From positions 1 to 64,000 of the forward strand of contig JAFYHQ010000033.1 of the NCBI GenBank assembly GCA_017539105.1: a stretch of 64,000 nucleotides of DNA, read 5' to 3'. The position numbers were made by a program, and so were the translations under genes. Shown here piece after piece: positions 14,876 through 23,665 of this stretch (position 1 is the first letter of the stretch; the number at the start of each line of letters is the position of its first letter). Source of the DNA: Erysipelotrichaceae bacterium (GTDB taxonomy: Bacteria; Bacillota_I; Bacilli_A; Erysipelotrichales; Erysipelotrichaceae). Under the pieces are notes generated by a model. It saw only the letters and a list, made by a program, of their open reading frames with translations, made no database searches and was not told where the DNA came from.

Positions 14876-16358
14876 TTGCGATCCTTATGCCATCCAAAGC
14901 GCAGGACATGATGCCTCCGCCGTATCCCGCTCCTTCTCCCATCGGATAAAGGTTTTTCGTATTGACCGACTGACAGTTTTCATCGCGACTGATACGGATC
15001 GGGCTCGAAGAACGTGTTTCCGGACCTACAATTATGCCTTTTTCGATAAAACCGGGGATCTTGCGATCGAAATCACAGAATGCTTCTTTAAGTATTTCCA
15101 GATCTTTTTCTTGAAAGAACCGGTTGAAATCATATAAAACGGTACCTAATGGATAGGTCGACGCAAAGATCAGAGGATGCAGTTCATGGTTCATGAAATC
15201 TTTGATATTCTGAGCCAGAGCCTGATAGGAATGGGAATAATCATAGGCTTTTCTTTCGATGGAACGAAGGTATTCCAGCCCGTCATCGAATTCTTCCTTG
15301 AAGATCTGAATCAGGATCGCACTGTTGGCGAAGCCGGAATCTCTGGCGGCATAAGACATGCCATTGGTGACGATGCTGTTTTCATCCGACATCGCAGGGA
15401 TGACGATGCCTCCCGGGCACATGCAGAAGGAATAGACGCCTTTTTCTCCTTTGTATCGCAAGAAATATTCGTTTGCTTCTTTTACGATCGCGTTGGTCTG
15501 TCTTTCATCGATAAACGATTGGGGATGTTCGACTCTGAAACCCAAGGCGATATCTTTCTTTTCCATAGTAACATTTCGTTTCCTCAGCATTTCATAGGTA
15601 TCCTGGGCGCTGTGGCCGACTCCCAGCAGGATATGATCCGCAGGATAGGCCCCTTTTGCGGTTTTTACGCCGATCGCTTCATGCACATCATTCATAAGCA
15701 GATCGATGACGGGTTCGCTGAAATGAAATTCGACTCCTTCGCTGATCAGATGATCGGTGATTTTCGATATGATCTTTCGTATCTCATCGGTACCGATATG
15801 GGCATGGTTCTCGTATCTGATCCTGTCGGAAGCTCCGAAACGGATAAAGAGATCCAGAATATAGTCGATATATCTGTCTTTGATCCTGGTAGTCAGTTTT
15901 GCATCGGAAAAGGTACCTGCGCCTCCTTCGCCGAACTGCACATTCGAAGCAGAATCCAATTTACCTGTTTTAAAGAAACATTCCACGTCCCTGACTCTTT
16001 CCTCGATCCGTTTCCCTTTTTCAAATACGATGACTTTATAGCCCACAGAATGCAATCTGTAAGCGGAAAACAGACCGCTGGGCCCATAACCGATGATCAC
16101 ACACGTCTCATCGGTATCGAAACAAGGAGGATCCAGGTCTTCCGGAATGTATTTCTGATATCCTTTTCGTACATATCTGTCTTCGTGATCGACATCGACC
16201 AGAACGCTGCACACATAATGCGGTTCTTTACGGGCATCCAGCGATTTCTTTCGTATCGTATAGTTTCTGACCGGTGCTTTCAGTTTTTTCTCTATGATCT
16301 TCTTCAGATCGTTCTCATCCGCATCGATCGGTATCTTGATCTCATTCAGAAGCAGCAT
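14832..16358 (-). CDS. FAD-dependent dehydrogenase of the COG2509 type
   Basis: This 508-residue flavoprotein has an N-terminal small domain (IPIDADENDLKKIIEKKL) and an FAD-binding Rossmann motif GYGPSGLFSAY near residue 90. It continues with FEKGKRIEERVRDVE, NVQFGEGGAGTFSDAKL, LGVGHSAQDTYE and the C-terminal GEGAGYGGGIMS. This set defines a widespread but little-studied family. The reaction is not known. It follows the TetR regulator by two bases, with CGGAGAA in the overlap region, so the regulator probably controls it. The SpoU-like gene overlaps its 3' end. Confidence 0.87.
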   Translation of the reverse strand: MLLLNEIKIPIDADENDLKKIIEKKLKAPVRNYTIRKKSLDARKEPHYVCSVLVDVDHEDRYVRKGYQKYIPEDLDPPCFDTDETCVIIGYGPSGLFSAYRLHSVGYKVIVFEKGKRIEERVRDVECFFKTGKLDSASNVQFGEGGAGTFSDAKLTTRIKDRYIDYILDLFIRFGASDRIRYENHAHIGTDEIRKIISKITDHLISEGVEFHFSEPVIDLLMNDVHEAIGVKTAKGAYPADHILLGVGHSAQDTYEMLRKRNVTMEKKDIALGFRVEHPQSFIDERQTNAIVKEANEYFLRYKGEKGVYSFCMCPGGIVIPAMSDENSIVTNGMSYAARDSGFANSAILIQIFKEEFDDGLEYLRSIERKAYDYSHSYQALAQNIKDFMNHELHPLIFASTYPLGTVLYDFNRFFQEKDLEILKEAFCDFDRKIPGFIEKGIIVGPETRSSSPIRISRDENCQSVNTKNLYPMGEGAGYGGGIMSCALDGIRIANAILWKHEKIQSDR

Positions 16359-16360
16359 TT

Positions 16361-17023
16361 TCAGTTCTCCGGTGTCGGGATATGAAAGAAGGAATAAGTA
16401 TCGTTTCTTTGATTCAGATCGGAATCCAACAGAACGATGAAAGAATGCAGATAGGTCTGCAGGATAGATTTCTTGTTTTCGATGGAAATCTCTTCGTTTT
16501 TCAGGATCTCTTTCATGCCGCCGCAGATCGCCAATGCATAGGATCTTGTCAGGATCTCTCTTTCCTGCTGCTGCTCATCAAAAAGAAAATGCTGATGTAC
16601 CAGGGAACGTATCGTACGGGTAAACCAGCTCATGATGCTGTCGTCGACCGTATCATCTGTCAATAGAATCATGAATTCCGTTGGATAACGCTGATACACG
16701 GCGATCAGACGTTCCGCAAGCTGATCCATCAGTTCAGATAATTCATTGATATCGGTCCTGATGTTGAAAACACGTGCTTCTTTGGATACGGTATCGACAC
16801 TCAGTTCTTTGATTATCCGGTTGATCTCGTCTCTTGCGGAAGAAACGATATATTCCTGTATCTCTTCTTTATTCTTAAAATAACGGTAAAGGTTTCCGAC
16901 CGTCATATCGGCTTTGGAAGCGATCGAACGCATCGAAGCATCTTTGTATCCTTTTTCCTGCAATTCCGCTCTGGCAGCTTCGATGATCGCCTGACGCTGC
17001 TCTTCTTTTAAATACTGTGCCAT
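16361..17023 (-). CDS. TetR/AcrR-family transcriptional regulator
   Basis: This 220-residue protein has an N-terminal helix-turn-helix domain (A-R-A-E-L-Q-E-K-G-Y-K-D-A-S-M through MTVGNLYRYFKNKEEI, residues about 12-58) and an all-helical ligand/dimer domain. Its ATG has AGAGG ten bases upstream. The promoter carries a perfect inverted repeat, so autoregulation is likely. It is followed directly by the FAD dehydrogenase and the SpoU-like gene, its probable targets. Confidence 0.9.
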   Translation of the reverse strand: MAQYLKEEQRQAIIEAARAELQEKGYKDASMRSIASKADMTVGNLYRYFKNKEEIQEYIVSSARDEINRIIKELSVDTVSKEARVFNIRTDINELSELMDQLAERLIAVYQRYPTEFMILLTDDTVDDSIMSWFTRTIRSLVHQHFLFDEQQQEREILTRSYALAICGGMKEILKNEEISIENKKSILQTYLHSFIVLLDSDLNQRNDTYSFFHIPTPEN

Positions 17024-17042
17024 AACGATACCTCTTGCTGAT

Positions 17043-17073
17043 ATTATAACATAGAATAATAAACGTTAGTTTA
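17043..17073 (-). promoter_or_regulatory. Promoter and likely TetR operator
   Basis: A TATAAT -10 (17043-17048) lies upstream of the TetR gene. A perfect inverted repeat TAAAC-GTTA-GTTTA (17060-17073) covers the spacer and -35 side. This is the typical size and place of a TetR-family operator, so the regulator probably binds here and represses its own operon. Confidence 0.65.
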
Positions 17074-17084
17074 CTGATAAAGGA

Positions 17085-17111
17085 AAGAAAAAGCCATACT
17101 TTCGTATGGCT
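17085..17111 (-). terminator. Terminator after rpsO
   Basis: AGCCATAC and GTATGGCT pair around GAAA, followed on the minus strand by TTTTTC. It separates rpsO from the TetR operon. Confidence 0.9.
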
Positions 17112-17118
17112 CGAGATC

Positions 17119-17385
17119 TTATTTTCTTAAACCTAATTTCGAAACAAGTTCTCTGTATCTGTTGACATCTTCATTCTTCAGATATTCCAGCAGGCTCTTA
17201 CGCTTGCTGACCATCTTCAACAGACCTCTGTTGGAATGGAAATCTTTCTTGTGCTGTTGCATGTGGACCGTCAGACGGTTGATCTGATTGGTCAGCAATG
17301 CAACCTGCACTTCAACAGATCCCGTATCGCCAGGAAACTGCTGGAATTCTTTGACGATAGCGGATTTTTCTTCTTTTGTTAACAT
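17119..17385 (-). CDS. rpsO: 30S ribosomal protein S15
   Basis: S15 binds the central domain of 16S rRNA and helps form bridges to the large subunit. The 88 residues start [11 protein letters not shown] and contain [25 protein letters not shown] and RRYREL-like [14 protein letters not shown], the full family signature. The ATG at 17385 follows AAGGAGAAAAGG. An in-frame extension of 20 codons has no similarity to S15 and includes the leader hairpin, so it is rejected. It forms a one-gene transcript ending in the terminator at 17085-17111. Confidence 0.96.
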   Translation of the reverse strand: MLTKEEKSAIVKEFQQFPGDTGSVEVQVALLTNQINRLTVHMQQHKKDFHSNRGLLKMVSKRKSLLEYLKNEDVNRYRELVSKLGLRK

Positions 17386-17497
17386 CCTTTTCTCCTTTTT
17401 CTTATTTTCGATCGGATCCGTGTTGAAATTCGGAGAATGTTTCAACTCAGAAACGATGCTTTAATATTATTACATAAAATCAATTATGCTTCAATAC
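17386..17497 (-). promoter_or_regulatory. rpsO leader with hairpin, possible S15 autoregulatory site
   Basis: Between malQ and rpsO the RNA can form GTTGAAA/TTTCAAC, a 7-bp stem with an 11-base loop (about 17426-17450), upstream of the AAGGAG site. S15 is known to repress its own mRNA in several bacteria through leader structures of unrelated shapes. The A+T-rich part near 17465-17490 probably holds the promoter, but I cannot fix the -10. Confidence 0.4.
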
Positions 17498-18985
17498 TTA
17501 TTTTCGATCACGGTCGCAGCCATGAACGAGACTGCTGATCTTTTTTGCCAGATGCTTATTCAGCTGGTTTTTCGACAGTCTCCAGCGCCAGTTTCCAAGT
17601 GTTCCCGGTACGTTGATCGTTGCCTTTTCATCCAGACCAAGATAATCCTGCATCAGACATACGAACAGTTCGGCGACTGAATTCATTCCGGCACGGATGA
17701 AAGCGTAGTTGTAACCTTCTTTCTTGTTCAAGCCGTAATAGGATCTTGCATATTTCAGTTCTTCCTTTTTTGCATGATGGATCCAGCCCATTACCGGTAT
17801 ATTGTCATGCGTAGCGGTGTAACAGATGCTGTTTGGCACATGATGGTGCGGGCTGTGGAAGCTCTTGCCGTCGCTGCTCATCGAGAACTGCAAGACTCTC
17901 ATACCCGGGAAGCCGGAATACTGCAGCAGTTCCACGACATCGTCTGTGATATCTCCAAGATCTTCGGCAATGAATTCGATATCCGTAAAGTCGTTTTTCA
18001 AAACATCTACAAAATCTTTCGACGGTCCATCGACCCATCTTCCGTTTTTCGCCGTTTTGGAACCATAAGGCACTGCCCAATACGCCTGGAAACCGCGGAA
18101 ATGATCGATACGTACCACATCGAAATACTTTCCTACCCCTTCCAGACGTTTTCTCCACCACTTGTAGTCATCTTTCTTCATATATTTCCAGTCATAAAGC
18201 GGATTGCCCCATAACTGACCGTCATCGGAGAAATAATCAGGCGGTACGCCCGCGACTTCTTTTGGAACATGCGTTTCTTTATCCAGCTGGAACTGTTTCG
18301 GTTCCGCCCAGACTTCGCAGGAATCCAAGGATACGTAGATCGGCAAATCTCCAATGATCCTGATTCCATGCTCGTTGGCATATTTCTTTAAGTCAAGATA
18401 CTGCTGATAGAACAGAAATTGCAGAAAAGCATAGAAGCGGATATCTTCTTTTAAGATTTCCGAATAATAATTCAAGGCCTTACTGTGGCGCAGACGGATC
18501 TCTTCGTCCGGCCATTCCAGCCATGAACGCATTTCGAAATGTTTCTTGACAGCCATGAAAAGACTGTAATCCAGCAGCCATTCATTTTCGGCGGTAAATG
18601 CTTCGAATTCATTCTGATACTTGCGGATCCCTCTTTCATATGCCTTATGCAAGATCTGATATCTGTTTTCATAGAGATATCCGTAGTCGATTTTGATCGG
18701 ATCATTCACTACAATGCCCAAAAGCTCCGTCCGTTTCAGCAAGCCATCTTCGACAAGCAGATCCAGATCGATGAAATAAGGATTCCCTGCAAACGATGAA
18801 AAAGCCTGATAAGGAGAATCGCCATAGCTGGTATGTCCGATCGGCAATACCTGCCAGTAGGACTGATTCGCTTCTACCAGGAAATCAACGAATCTGTATG
18901 CTTCCTTGCCTAAAGTGCCGATCCCGTAGCGGGAAGGCAATGAGAATATAGGCAGCAGGATTCCTGAACTTCTTTTTGTCGTCAT
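17498..18985 (-). CDS. malQ: 4-alpha-glucanotransferase (amylomaltase, GH77)
   Basis: MalQ transfers alpha-1,4-glucan segments between maltodextrins and releases glucose in the cytoplasm. The 495 residues begin RSSGILLPIFSLPSRYGIGTLG and contain SYWQVLPIGHTSYGDSPYQ, IIGDLPIYV, VAGVPPDYFSDDGQLWGNPLYDW, VRIDHFRGF (nucleophile Asp), FIAEDLGDI (acid/base Glu) and TATHDN, all GH77 hallmarks. The N-terminus lacks a signal. TAGAAT (18993-18998) ends seven bases before the ATG without a Shine-Dalgarno. It is divergent from the two secreted glycosidases, suggesting joint use in alpha-glucan breakdown. Confidence 0.96.
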   Translation of the reverse strand: MTTKRSSGILLPIFSLPSRYGIGTLGKEAYRFVDFLVEANQSYWQVLPIGHTSYGDSPYQAFSSFAGNPYFIDLDLLVEDGLLKRTELLGIVVNDPIKIDYGYLYENRYQILHKAYERGIRKYQNEFEAFTAENEWLLDYSLFMAVKKHFEMRSWLEWPDEEIRLRHSKALNYYSEILKEDIRFYAFLQFLFYQQYLDLKKYANEHGIRIIGDLPIYVSLDSCEVWAEPKQFQLDKETHVPKEVAGVPPDYFSDDGQLWGNPLYDWKYMKKDDYKWWRKRLEGVGKYFDVVRIDHFRGFQAYWAVPYGSKTAKNGRWVDGPSKDFVDVLKNDFTDIEFIAEDLGDITDDVVELLQYSGFPGMRVLQFSMSSDGKSFHSPHHHVPNSICYTATHDNIPVMGWIHHAKKEELKYARSYYGLNKKEGYNYAFIRAGMNSVAELFVCLMQDYLGLDEKATINVPGTLGNWRWRLSKNQLNKHLAKKISSLVHGCDRDRK

Positions 18986-19013
18986 ATCTTTTATTCTATT
19001 TTATAATAGATTT
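18986..19013. promoter_or_regulatory. Overlapping divergent promoters of malQ and the GH53 gene
   Basis: Only 28 bases separate the two start codons. The malQ -10 TAGAAT (18993-18998, minus) and the GH53 -10 TATAAT (19002-19007, plus) lie three bases apart. Each -35 (for example TCGTCA at 18979-18984 for GH53) must therefore lie inside the other gene. Both messages are predicted to start at or next to their ATG. Confidence 0.6.
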
Positions 19014-20978
19014 ATGAAGCATAGAACACTAATTTTGATTTTGATCGGATTGATGACGCTTTGCGGCTGTCAGAAATCGCAAGTCACCGTTACTGTGTCT
19101 TCCGATTCTTTGCATGTCAGGAAAATAAATGATCTTGGCGATGATTTTATTCTGGGCATGGATGTGAGCAGCGTTCTTTCTTTGGAAGACAGCGGTGTCG
19201 TATTCTACGATCATGAGGGCAAGGAAGCGGATCTGTTTGAGATCCTTGCGGAAAACGGAATCAACAGCATCCGTATCCGGATCTGGAATGATCCTTATGA
19301 TTCCGACGGCAATGGCTACGGAGGCGGAAACTGCGATGTAGAGAAAGCTCTGGTCATAGCGAAACGGGCGAATCGCTACGGGATGAAAGTGATCCTGGAT
19401 TTCCATTATTCCGACTTCTGGGCGGATCCCGGGAAGCAGATGGCTCCCAAAGCCTGGAAAAATCTCTCTATCGAAGAGAAAGCTGATGCTTTATATGAAT
19501 ATACCAGAGACAGTCTGAAACGTTTTAAACAGGAAAAAATCGCCGTATCGATGGTACAGATCGGCAATGAGACCAATGGCGCTCTGGCAGGAGAAACGGT
19601 CTGGATGAATATCATCTATCATCTAATGACTAACGCTTCCAAAGCGATCAGAGAAGTCTATCCCAAAGCGCTGATCGCCGTACATTTCGCCAACCCCGAA
19701 AACAAAGACACTTATCTCGATTACGCTTCGAAACTGGCATACTATGATCTGGATTACGATGTCTTCGCGACATCCTACTACCCCTACTGGCATGGCACTT
19801 TAGAGAATCTGTCAGATGTCTTATCTACGATAGCGGAAAAATATGACAAGAAAGTCATGGTGATGGAAACATCCTATGCCTATACGGCGGAAGACAGCGA
19901 CTTCCATGGCAACACCATTTCCGATGAATCGCTGGTAACCAAGAATTATCCTTATACGGTACAGGGACAATGCAACGCGATCCTGGATATCATCGACACG
20001 ATCGTTCATACGAAAAACGGCATCGGCGTCTGTTACTGGGAAGGCGCCTGGATCGCAGCAGGAACGGATTCTTATGAGGAAAACAGCCGTTTATGGGAAA
20101 CTTACGGTTCCGGCTGGGCGAGCAGTTATGCCAAAGAATATGATCCGAAAGACGCAGGAAAATACTACGGAGGTTCCGCGGTGGACAATCAGGCGTTCTT
20201 TGACAGGAACGGACATGTCTTGGAATCGTTGAAACTGTTTGCGTTATGCAGAAACGGAAATCTTCTTCCTGTACAGGCGGATGCGATCGAAGATGTCTAC
20301 GTGAGTGTCAATCTCGGTGATGAGTATGTACTGCCTGATCGGATCAATGCGATCATGAACGATAACTCCCATCAGCTGGTGGATGTGGAATGGAATAGCG
20401 ATGATACGCTGAAAATCAATACGAACGAGATCGGCGAATATCTTGTCAGAGGCAGCTGCAGCAGCATGGAAGCAGTCTGCCATGTATCTGTCATCAACTA
20501 CAATTATCTGCAGAATCCTTCGTTTGAAGAAGATGAAAACGGCGTACAGACGCCAGATCACTGGCTCTATCACGAATATGGAAATGCCAATGAAACGTAT
20601 GTCGAAGAAAAAGTGACGGATTCCTTGGATGGTTTGAAACATTACCATTTCTGGGCAGACAACAAGCATGAGATCTGTTTCGAGCTGGAACAGGATATCG
20701 ATAGCTTGAAATCAGGAAACTACCGGTATCAGATTTCCATCATGGGTGGAGATGTCTCCGATGGAGAGATCTATGCATATGTGAAAGTGAATGGCATGAT
20801 CGTTGCAAAAGAGGATCTGCAGATCACTTCCTACAACAACTGGGATACTGCCGATATCGTTTTCGAATCTCTGGAAACGGATACGGTTACGGTCGGTATC
20901 CATGTTGAATGCCAGGGAACGAACAATGGGGCCTGGGGAAAGATCGATCAGGCGATCCTGAATTATATGGGGGAATAA
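19014..20978 (+). CDS. GH53 arabinogalactan endo-beta-1,4-galactanase, lipoprotein
   Basis: This 654-residue enzyme has a lipoprotein signal (L-M-T-L-C-G-C, lipid-modified Cys near residue 18), so it sits outside the membrane. The GH53 domain (about residues 35-400) shows FILGMDVSS, IRIRIWNDPYD, ILDFHYSDFWADPGKQ, QIGNETNG (acid/base Glu near 185) and METSYAYT (nucleophile Glu near 284). It should cut the beta-1,4-galactan side chains of pectin. The C-terminal 200 residues look beta-rich: an Ig-like linker, then a carbohydrate-binding-type module starting NPSFEEDENG. TATAAT (19002-19007) ends six bases before the ATG with no Shine-Dalgarno. Confidence 0.9.
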   Translation: MKHRTLILILIGLMTLCGCQKSQVTVTVSSDSLHVRKINDLGDDFILGMDVSSVLSLEDSGVVFYDHEGKEADLFEILAENGINSIRIRIWNDPYDSDGNGYGGGNCDVEKALVIAKRANRYGMKVILDFHYSDFWADPGKQMAPKAWKNLSIEEKADALYEYTRDSLKRFKQEKIAVSMVQIGNETNGALAGETVWMNIIYHLMTNASKAIREVYPKALIAVHFANPENKDTYLDYASKLAYYDLDYDVFATSYYPYWHGTLENLSDVLSTIAEKYDKKVMVMETSYAYTAEDSDFHGNTISDESLVTKNYPYTVQGQCNAILDIIDTIVHTKNGIGVCYWEGAWIAAGTDSYEENSRLWETYGSGWASSYAKEYDPKDAGKYYGGSAVDNQAFFDRNGHVLESLKLFALCRNGNLLPVQADAIEDVYVSVNLGDEYVLPDRINAIMNDNSHQLVDVEWNSDDTLKINTNEIGEYLVRGSCSSMEAVCHVSVINYNYLQNPSFEEDENGVQTPDHWLYHEYGNANETYVEEKVTDSLDGLKHYHFWADNKHEICFELEQDIDSLKSGNYRYQISIMGGDVSDGEIYAYVKVNGMIVAKEDLQITSYNNWDTADIVFESLETDTVTVGIHVECQGTNNGAWGKIDQAILNYMGE

Positions 20979-20981
20979 TAT

Positions 20982-22529
20982 ATGTTCAAAAAAATACTTG
21001 TTTTACTGTTGATCCTATGCTGTGTCTCTTGTGGGGGAAGCAAGGAAAAGACCGCGGATCTCACGGATGACAACTATCGGGTGTTTTATGAGATCTTCGT
21101 AGGTTCTTTTTCCGACAGCAATAACGACGGAGTCGGCGATCTGAATGGAATCGTGAATCGTCTGAATTATCTCAATGACGGCGATGCGGAATCCACCCAC
21201 GCCTTGGGGATACAGGGCATCTGGCTGACGCCGATCTTCGAATCGCCTTCCTACCACAAGTATGATGTCACGGACTACTACAAGATCGATGATTCGTTCG
21301 GTACGATGGATGATCTGAAATATCTGATTCAGAAGTGCCATGAACGGAATGTTCTGGTGATTCTGGATATGGTCATCAATCATACTTCCAGCCAGCATGA
21401 ATGGTTCCGTAAATTTACAGAAGCGCATCAGAAGAACGATACCGAGAGTCCTTACTATGATTATTACGTCTATATTCCTAAAAGCGAAAGCAGATCGAAC
21501 CGTCATTTCTGCGATCTTCTTGGTACGGATGAGAAATATGAATGCAATTTCTCTTATGATATGCCGGAACTGAATTTCGATAACGAATATGTCCGCAGCG
21601 AACTGTTGGATATCGCTCAATATTATCTGGCTATGGGAGTGGATGGTTTCCGTTTCGATGCAGCGAAATATGTCTATTATGGGGATAATTATTCTTCGAT
21701 CGATTTCTGGAAAGAATATACTTCCAGACTGCGTGAGATCAAGGATGATGTTTATCTTGTTGCGGAAGTATGGTCGGGAGAAAGCGAGATCAATCAGTAT
21801 ATCGAGGTGATGAACTGTTTCAATTTCGCGATGGCGCAGGGAGAAGGTTTCATCGCGAATGCTGCCAAGGGCGGAGATATCAATACTTATACCAATTATG
21901 TCGTAACGTATCAGGATACTTTGAACAAGATCAATCCGGATGCGATGGCGATTCCGTTCATCTCAAATCATGATATGGATCGGGCTGCCGGCTATCTGAA
22001 TGTGTTCAATGGCAGAGCCTATATCGGAGCGAATCTGCTGCTGCTTTCTCCGGGTTCGCCGTTTATGTATTATGGCGAGGAAATCGGCATGAAAGGCACC
22101 AGAGGTACGGCAAATACGGACGCGAATAGAAGGCTGGCGATGCTTTGGGGCGATGGGGACACAATCAAAGACCCGCAAGGAGCGAGTTTCGATGCTTCGA
22201 AACAGTCGAATGGAACGGTTGCCGATCAGACGCAGGATTCAAACAGCATATTGAACTACTACATCAAGCTGATATCGTTCCGGAACCGTTATCCGCAGAT
22301 CGCCAGAGGCCATTATGAACAGCTGAATCTTAATCGAAAGGATCTTGGCGGTTTCATCATTGAATACAATGGAGAAAAGACCTATCTGATCCACAATAAT
22401 TCCCAGGAATCCGTTACGGTCAGCAGCGAACTGTTCAGTCAGCTTATCGATTTCATCGGAATTAACGACGCAAAACTGAACGGAAGCGAACTGACTGTGG
22501 GTCCTTATACTTCCGTCATACTGCATTGA
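20982..22529 (+). CDS. Alpha-amylase family (GH13) lipoprotein
   Basis: This 515-residue enzyme has a lipobox-type signal (ILCCVSCGG, Cys near residue 18). The GH13 barrel motifs are complete: DMVINH (region I), GFRFDAAKY with the nucleophile Asp near 225, VAEVWSG with the acid/base Glu near 262, and SNHDMDR (region IV) near 330. The early SDSNNDGVGDLNGI segment places it with oligo-1,6-glucosidase/neopullulanase/amylase relatives that bind calcium there. It likely hydrolyses starch-type glucans outside the cell. It starts four bases after the GH53 stop, in the same transcript, near the divergent malQ. Confidence 0.92.
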   Translation: MFKKILVLLLILCCVSCGGSKEKTADLTDDNYRVFYEIFVGSFSDSNNDGVGDLNGIVNRLNYLNDGDAESTHALGIQGIWLTPIFESPSYHKYDVTDYYKIDDSFGTMDDLKYLIQKCHERNVLVILDMVINHTSSQHEWFRKFTEAHQKNDTESPYYDYYVYIPKSESRSNRHFCDLLGTDEKYECNFSYDMPELNFDNEYVRSELLDIAQYYLAMGVDGFRFDAAKYVYYGDNYSSIDFWKEYTSRLREIKDDVYLVAEVWSGESEINQYIEVMNCFNFAMAQGEGFIANAAKGGDINTYTNYVVTYQDTLNKINPDAMAIPFISNHDMDRAAGYLNVFNGRAYIGANLLLLSPGSPFMYYGEEIGMKGTRGTANTDANRRLAMLWGDGDTIKDPQGASFDASKQSNGTVADQTQDSNSILNYYIKLISFRNRYPQIARGHYEQLNLNRKDLGGFIIEYNGEKTYLIHNNSQESVTVSSELFSQLIDFIGINDAKLNGSELTVGPYTSVILH

Positions 22530-22551
22530 CAGATCGAAAATGATGTATCAG

Positions 22552-22575
22552 AAAAGACGCTTACGCGTCTTTTTT
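22552..22575. terminator. Bidirectional terminator between GH13 gene and ftsZ
   Basis: AAAAGACGC and GCGTCTTTT pair around TTAC, with A residues on one side and T residues on the other, so it can work for both converging transcripts. It reaches the ftsZ stop codon. Confidence 0.85.
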
Positions 22576-23665
22576 AAATCCTGGTTTTGAAGAATGAAGG
22601 GATTTCGCCATCATCATCGTCGTTCGGGAATACCGTATCTTTTCTGCCGGTATCCTGAATCAGGACGGTATTATCGAAAGGAATGTTGTTCGGATTTCCG
22701 GAAGCGAACTTGGTATTCGGAATATCGAAACCTGTTGCGATTACGGTAACGATGATGGATTCGCCCAGAGACTCATTGATTGCGACACCGTAGATGATAT
22801 CGATATCGTTTCCTGCTGCTTCTCTGATGAAATCAACCGCAACTTTCGAATCCTGCAAAGAAATGCTCGGACCGCCGGTGACGTTGATGATCGCGGATTT
22901 CGCACCCTTGATATCTGCTTCCAGCAACGGCGAACGGATCGCGCGGGCAGAAGCTTCTTTCGCTTTATTGTCGCCCTGTGCCATACCGATACCGATCAGA
23001 GCGGTACCTTTTCCGGACATGACTGTCTTGATATCGGCAAAATCCAGATTGATGAACGCAGGAACGGCGATCAGATCGGTAATCGTCTGTACGCCCTGCC
23101 GCAGGATATTATCTGCTTCCTTGAATGCTTCCTGCATCGGAATCTTTCCGATGACATTCAGCAGCTGGTTGTTTGATACGATGATCAGTGAATCCACATA
23201 CTGACGGATCTGTTCAATTCCGACTTTGGCCTGATCCATTCTGCGCGTACCTTCAAAATCGAAAGGTTTCGTGACGATACCGACGACCAAAGCATCGATT
23301 TCTTTCGCCAGCTTTGCGAAAACCGGAGCTGCACCCGTACCGGTACCGCCGCCCATGCCGCAAGTGATGAAAACCATATCCGCACCGGACAGCGCTTTTT
23401 TTATGTCATCCTGCGATTCCAAAGCCGCTTTCTGGCCTACGACCGGATCTCCTCCGGCTCCAAGACCTTTGGTCAGCTCTCTGCCTAATACGAGTTTATT
23501 TGGACATCTGGATAGATTCAAAGACTGGATATCCGTGTTGCATACATAAAAGTCGACACCTTTGACACCATCATTGACCATACGATTGACCGCATTGCAG
23601 CCAGCACCGCCGATTCCGAATACCTTGATTCTTGCTACTTGGTTATATTCCGGTCTGATCGTCAT
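22574..23665 (-). CDS. ftsZ: Cell division protein FtsZ
   Basis: FtsZ is the tubulin-like GTPase that forms the division ring. The 363 residues contain IKVFGIGGAGCNAVNRM, the tubulin signature GGGTGTGAAPV near residue 107, RMDQAKVGIEQ, the T7-loop region NLDFADIKTVM and, at the end, DGEIPSFFKTRI, the C-terminal peptide that binds FtsA and other partners. The linker is short (about 30 residues). AAGGAGGT precedes the ATG. It directly follows ftsA in one transcript. Confidence 0.97.
   Translation of the reverse strand: MTIRPEYNQVARIKVFGIGGAGCNAVNRMVNDGVKGVDFYVCNTDIQSLNLSRCPNKLVLGRELTKGLGAGGDPVVGQKAALESQDDIKKALSGADMVFITCGMGGGTGTGAAPVFAKLAKEIDALVVGIVTKPFDFEGTRRMDQAKVGIEQIRQYVDSLIIVSNNQLLNVIGKIPMQEAFKEADNILRQGVQTITDLIAVPAFINLDFADIKTVMSGKGTALIGIGMAQGDNKAKEASARAIRSPLLEADIKGAKSAIINVTGGPSISLQDSKVAVDFIREAAGNDIDIIYGVAINESLGESIIVTVIATGFDIPNTKFASGNPNNIPFDNTVLIQDTGRKDTVFPNDDDDGEIPSFFKTRI

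Noticed and set aside
15177-16385. 402-residue open frame on the plus strand
   Set aside because: It is an antisense shadow of the FAD dehydrogenase, which carries clear FAD-binding motifs.
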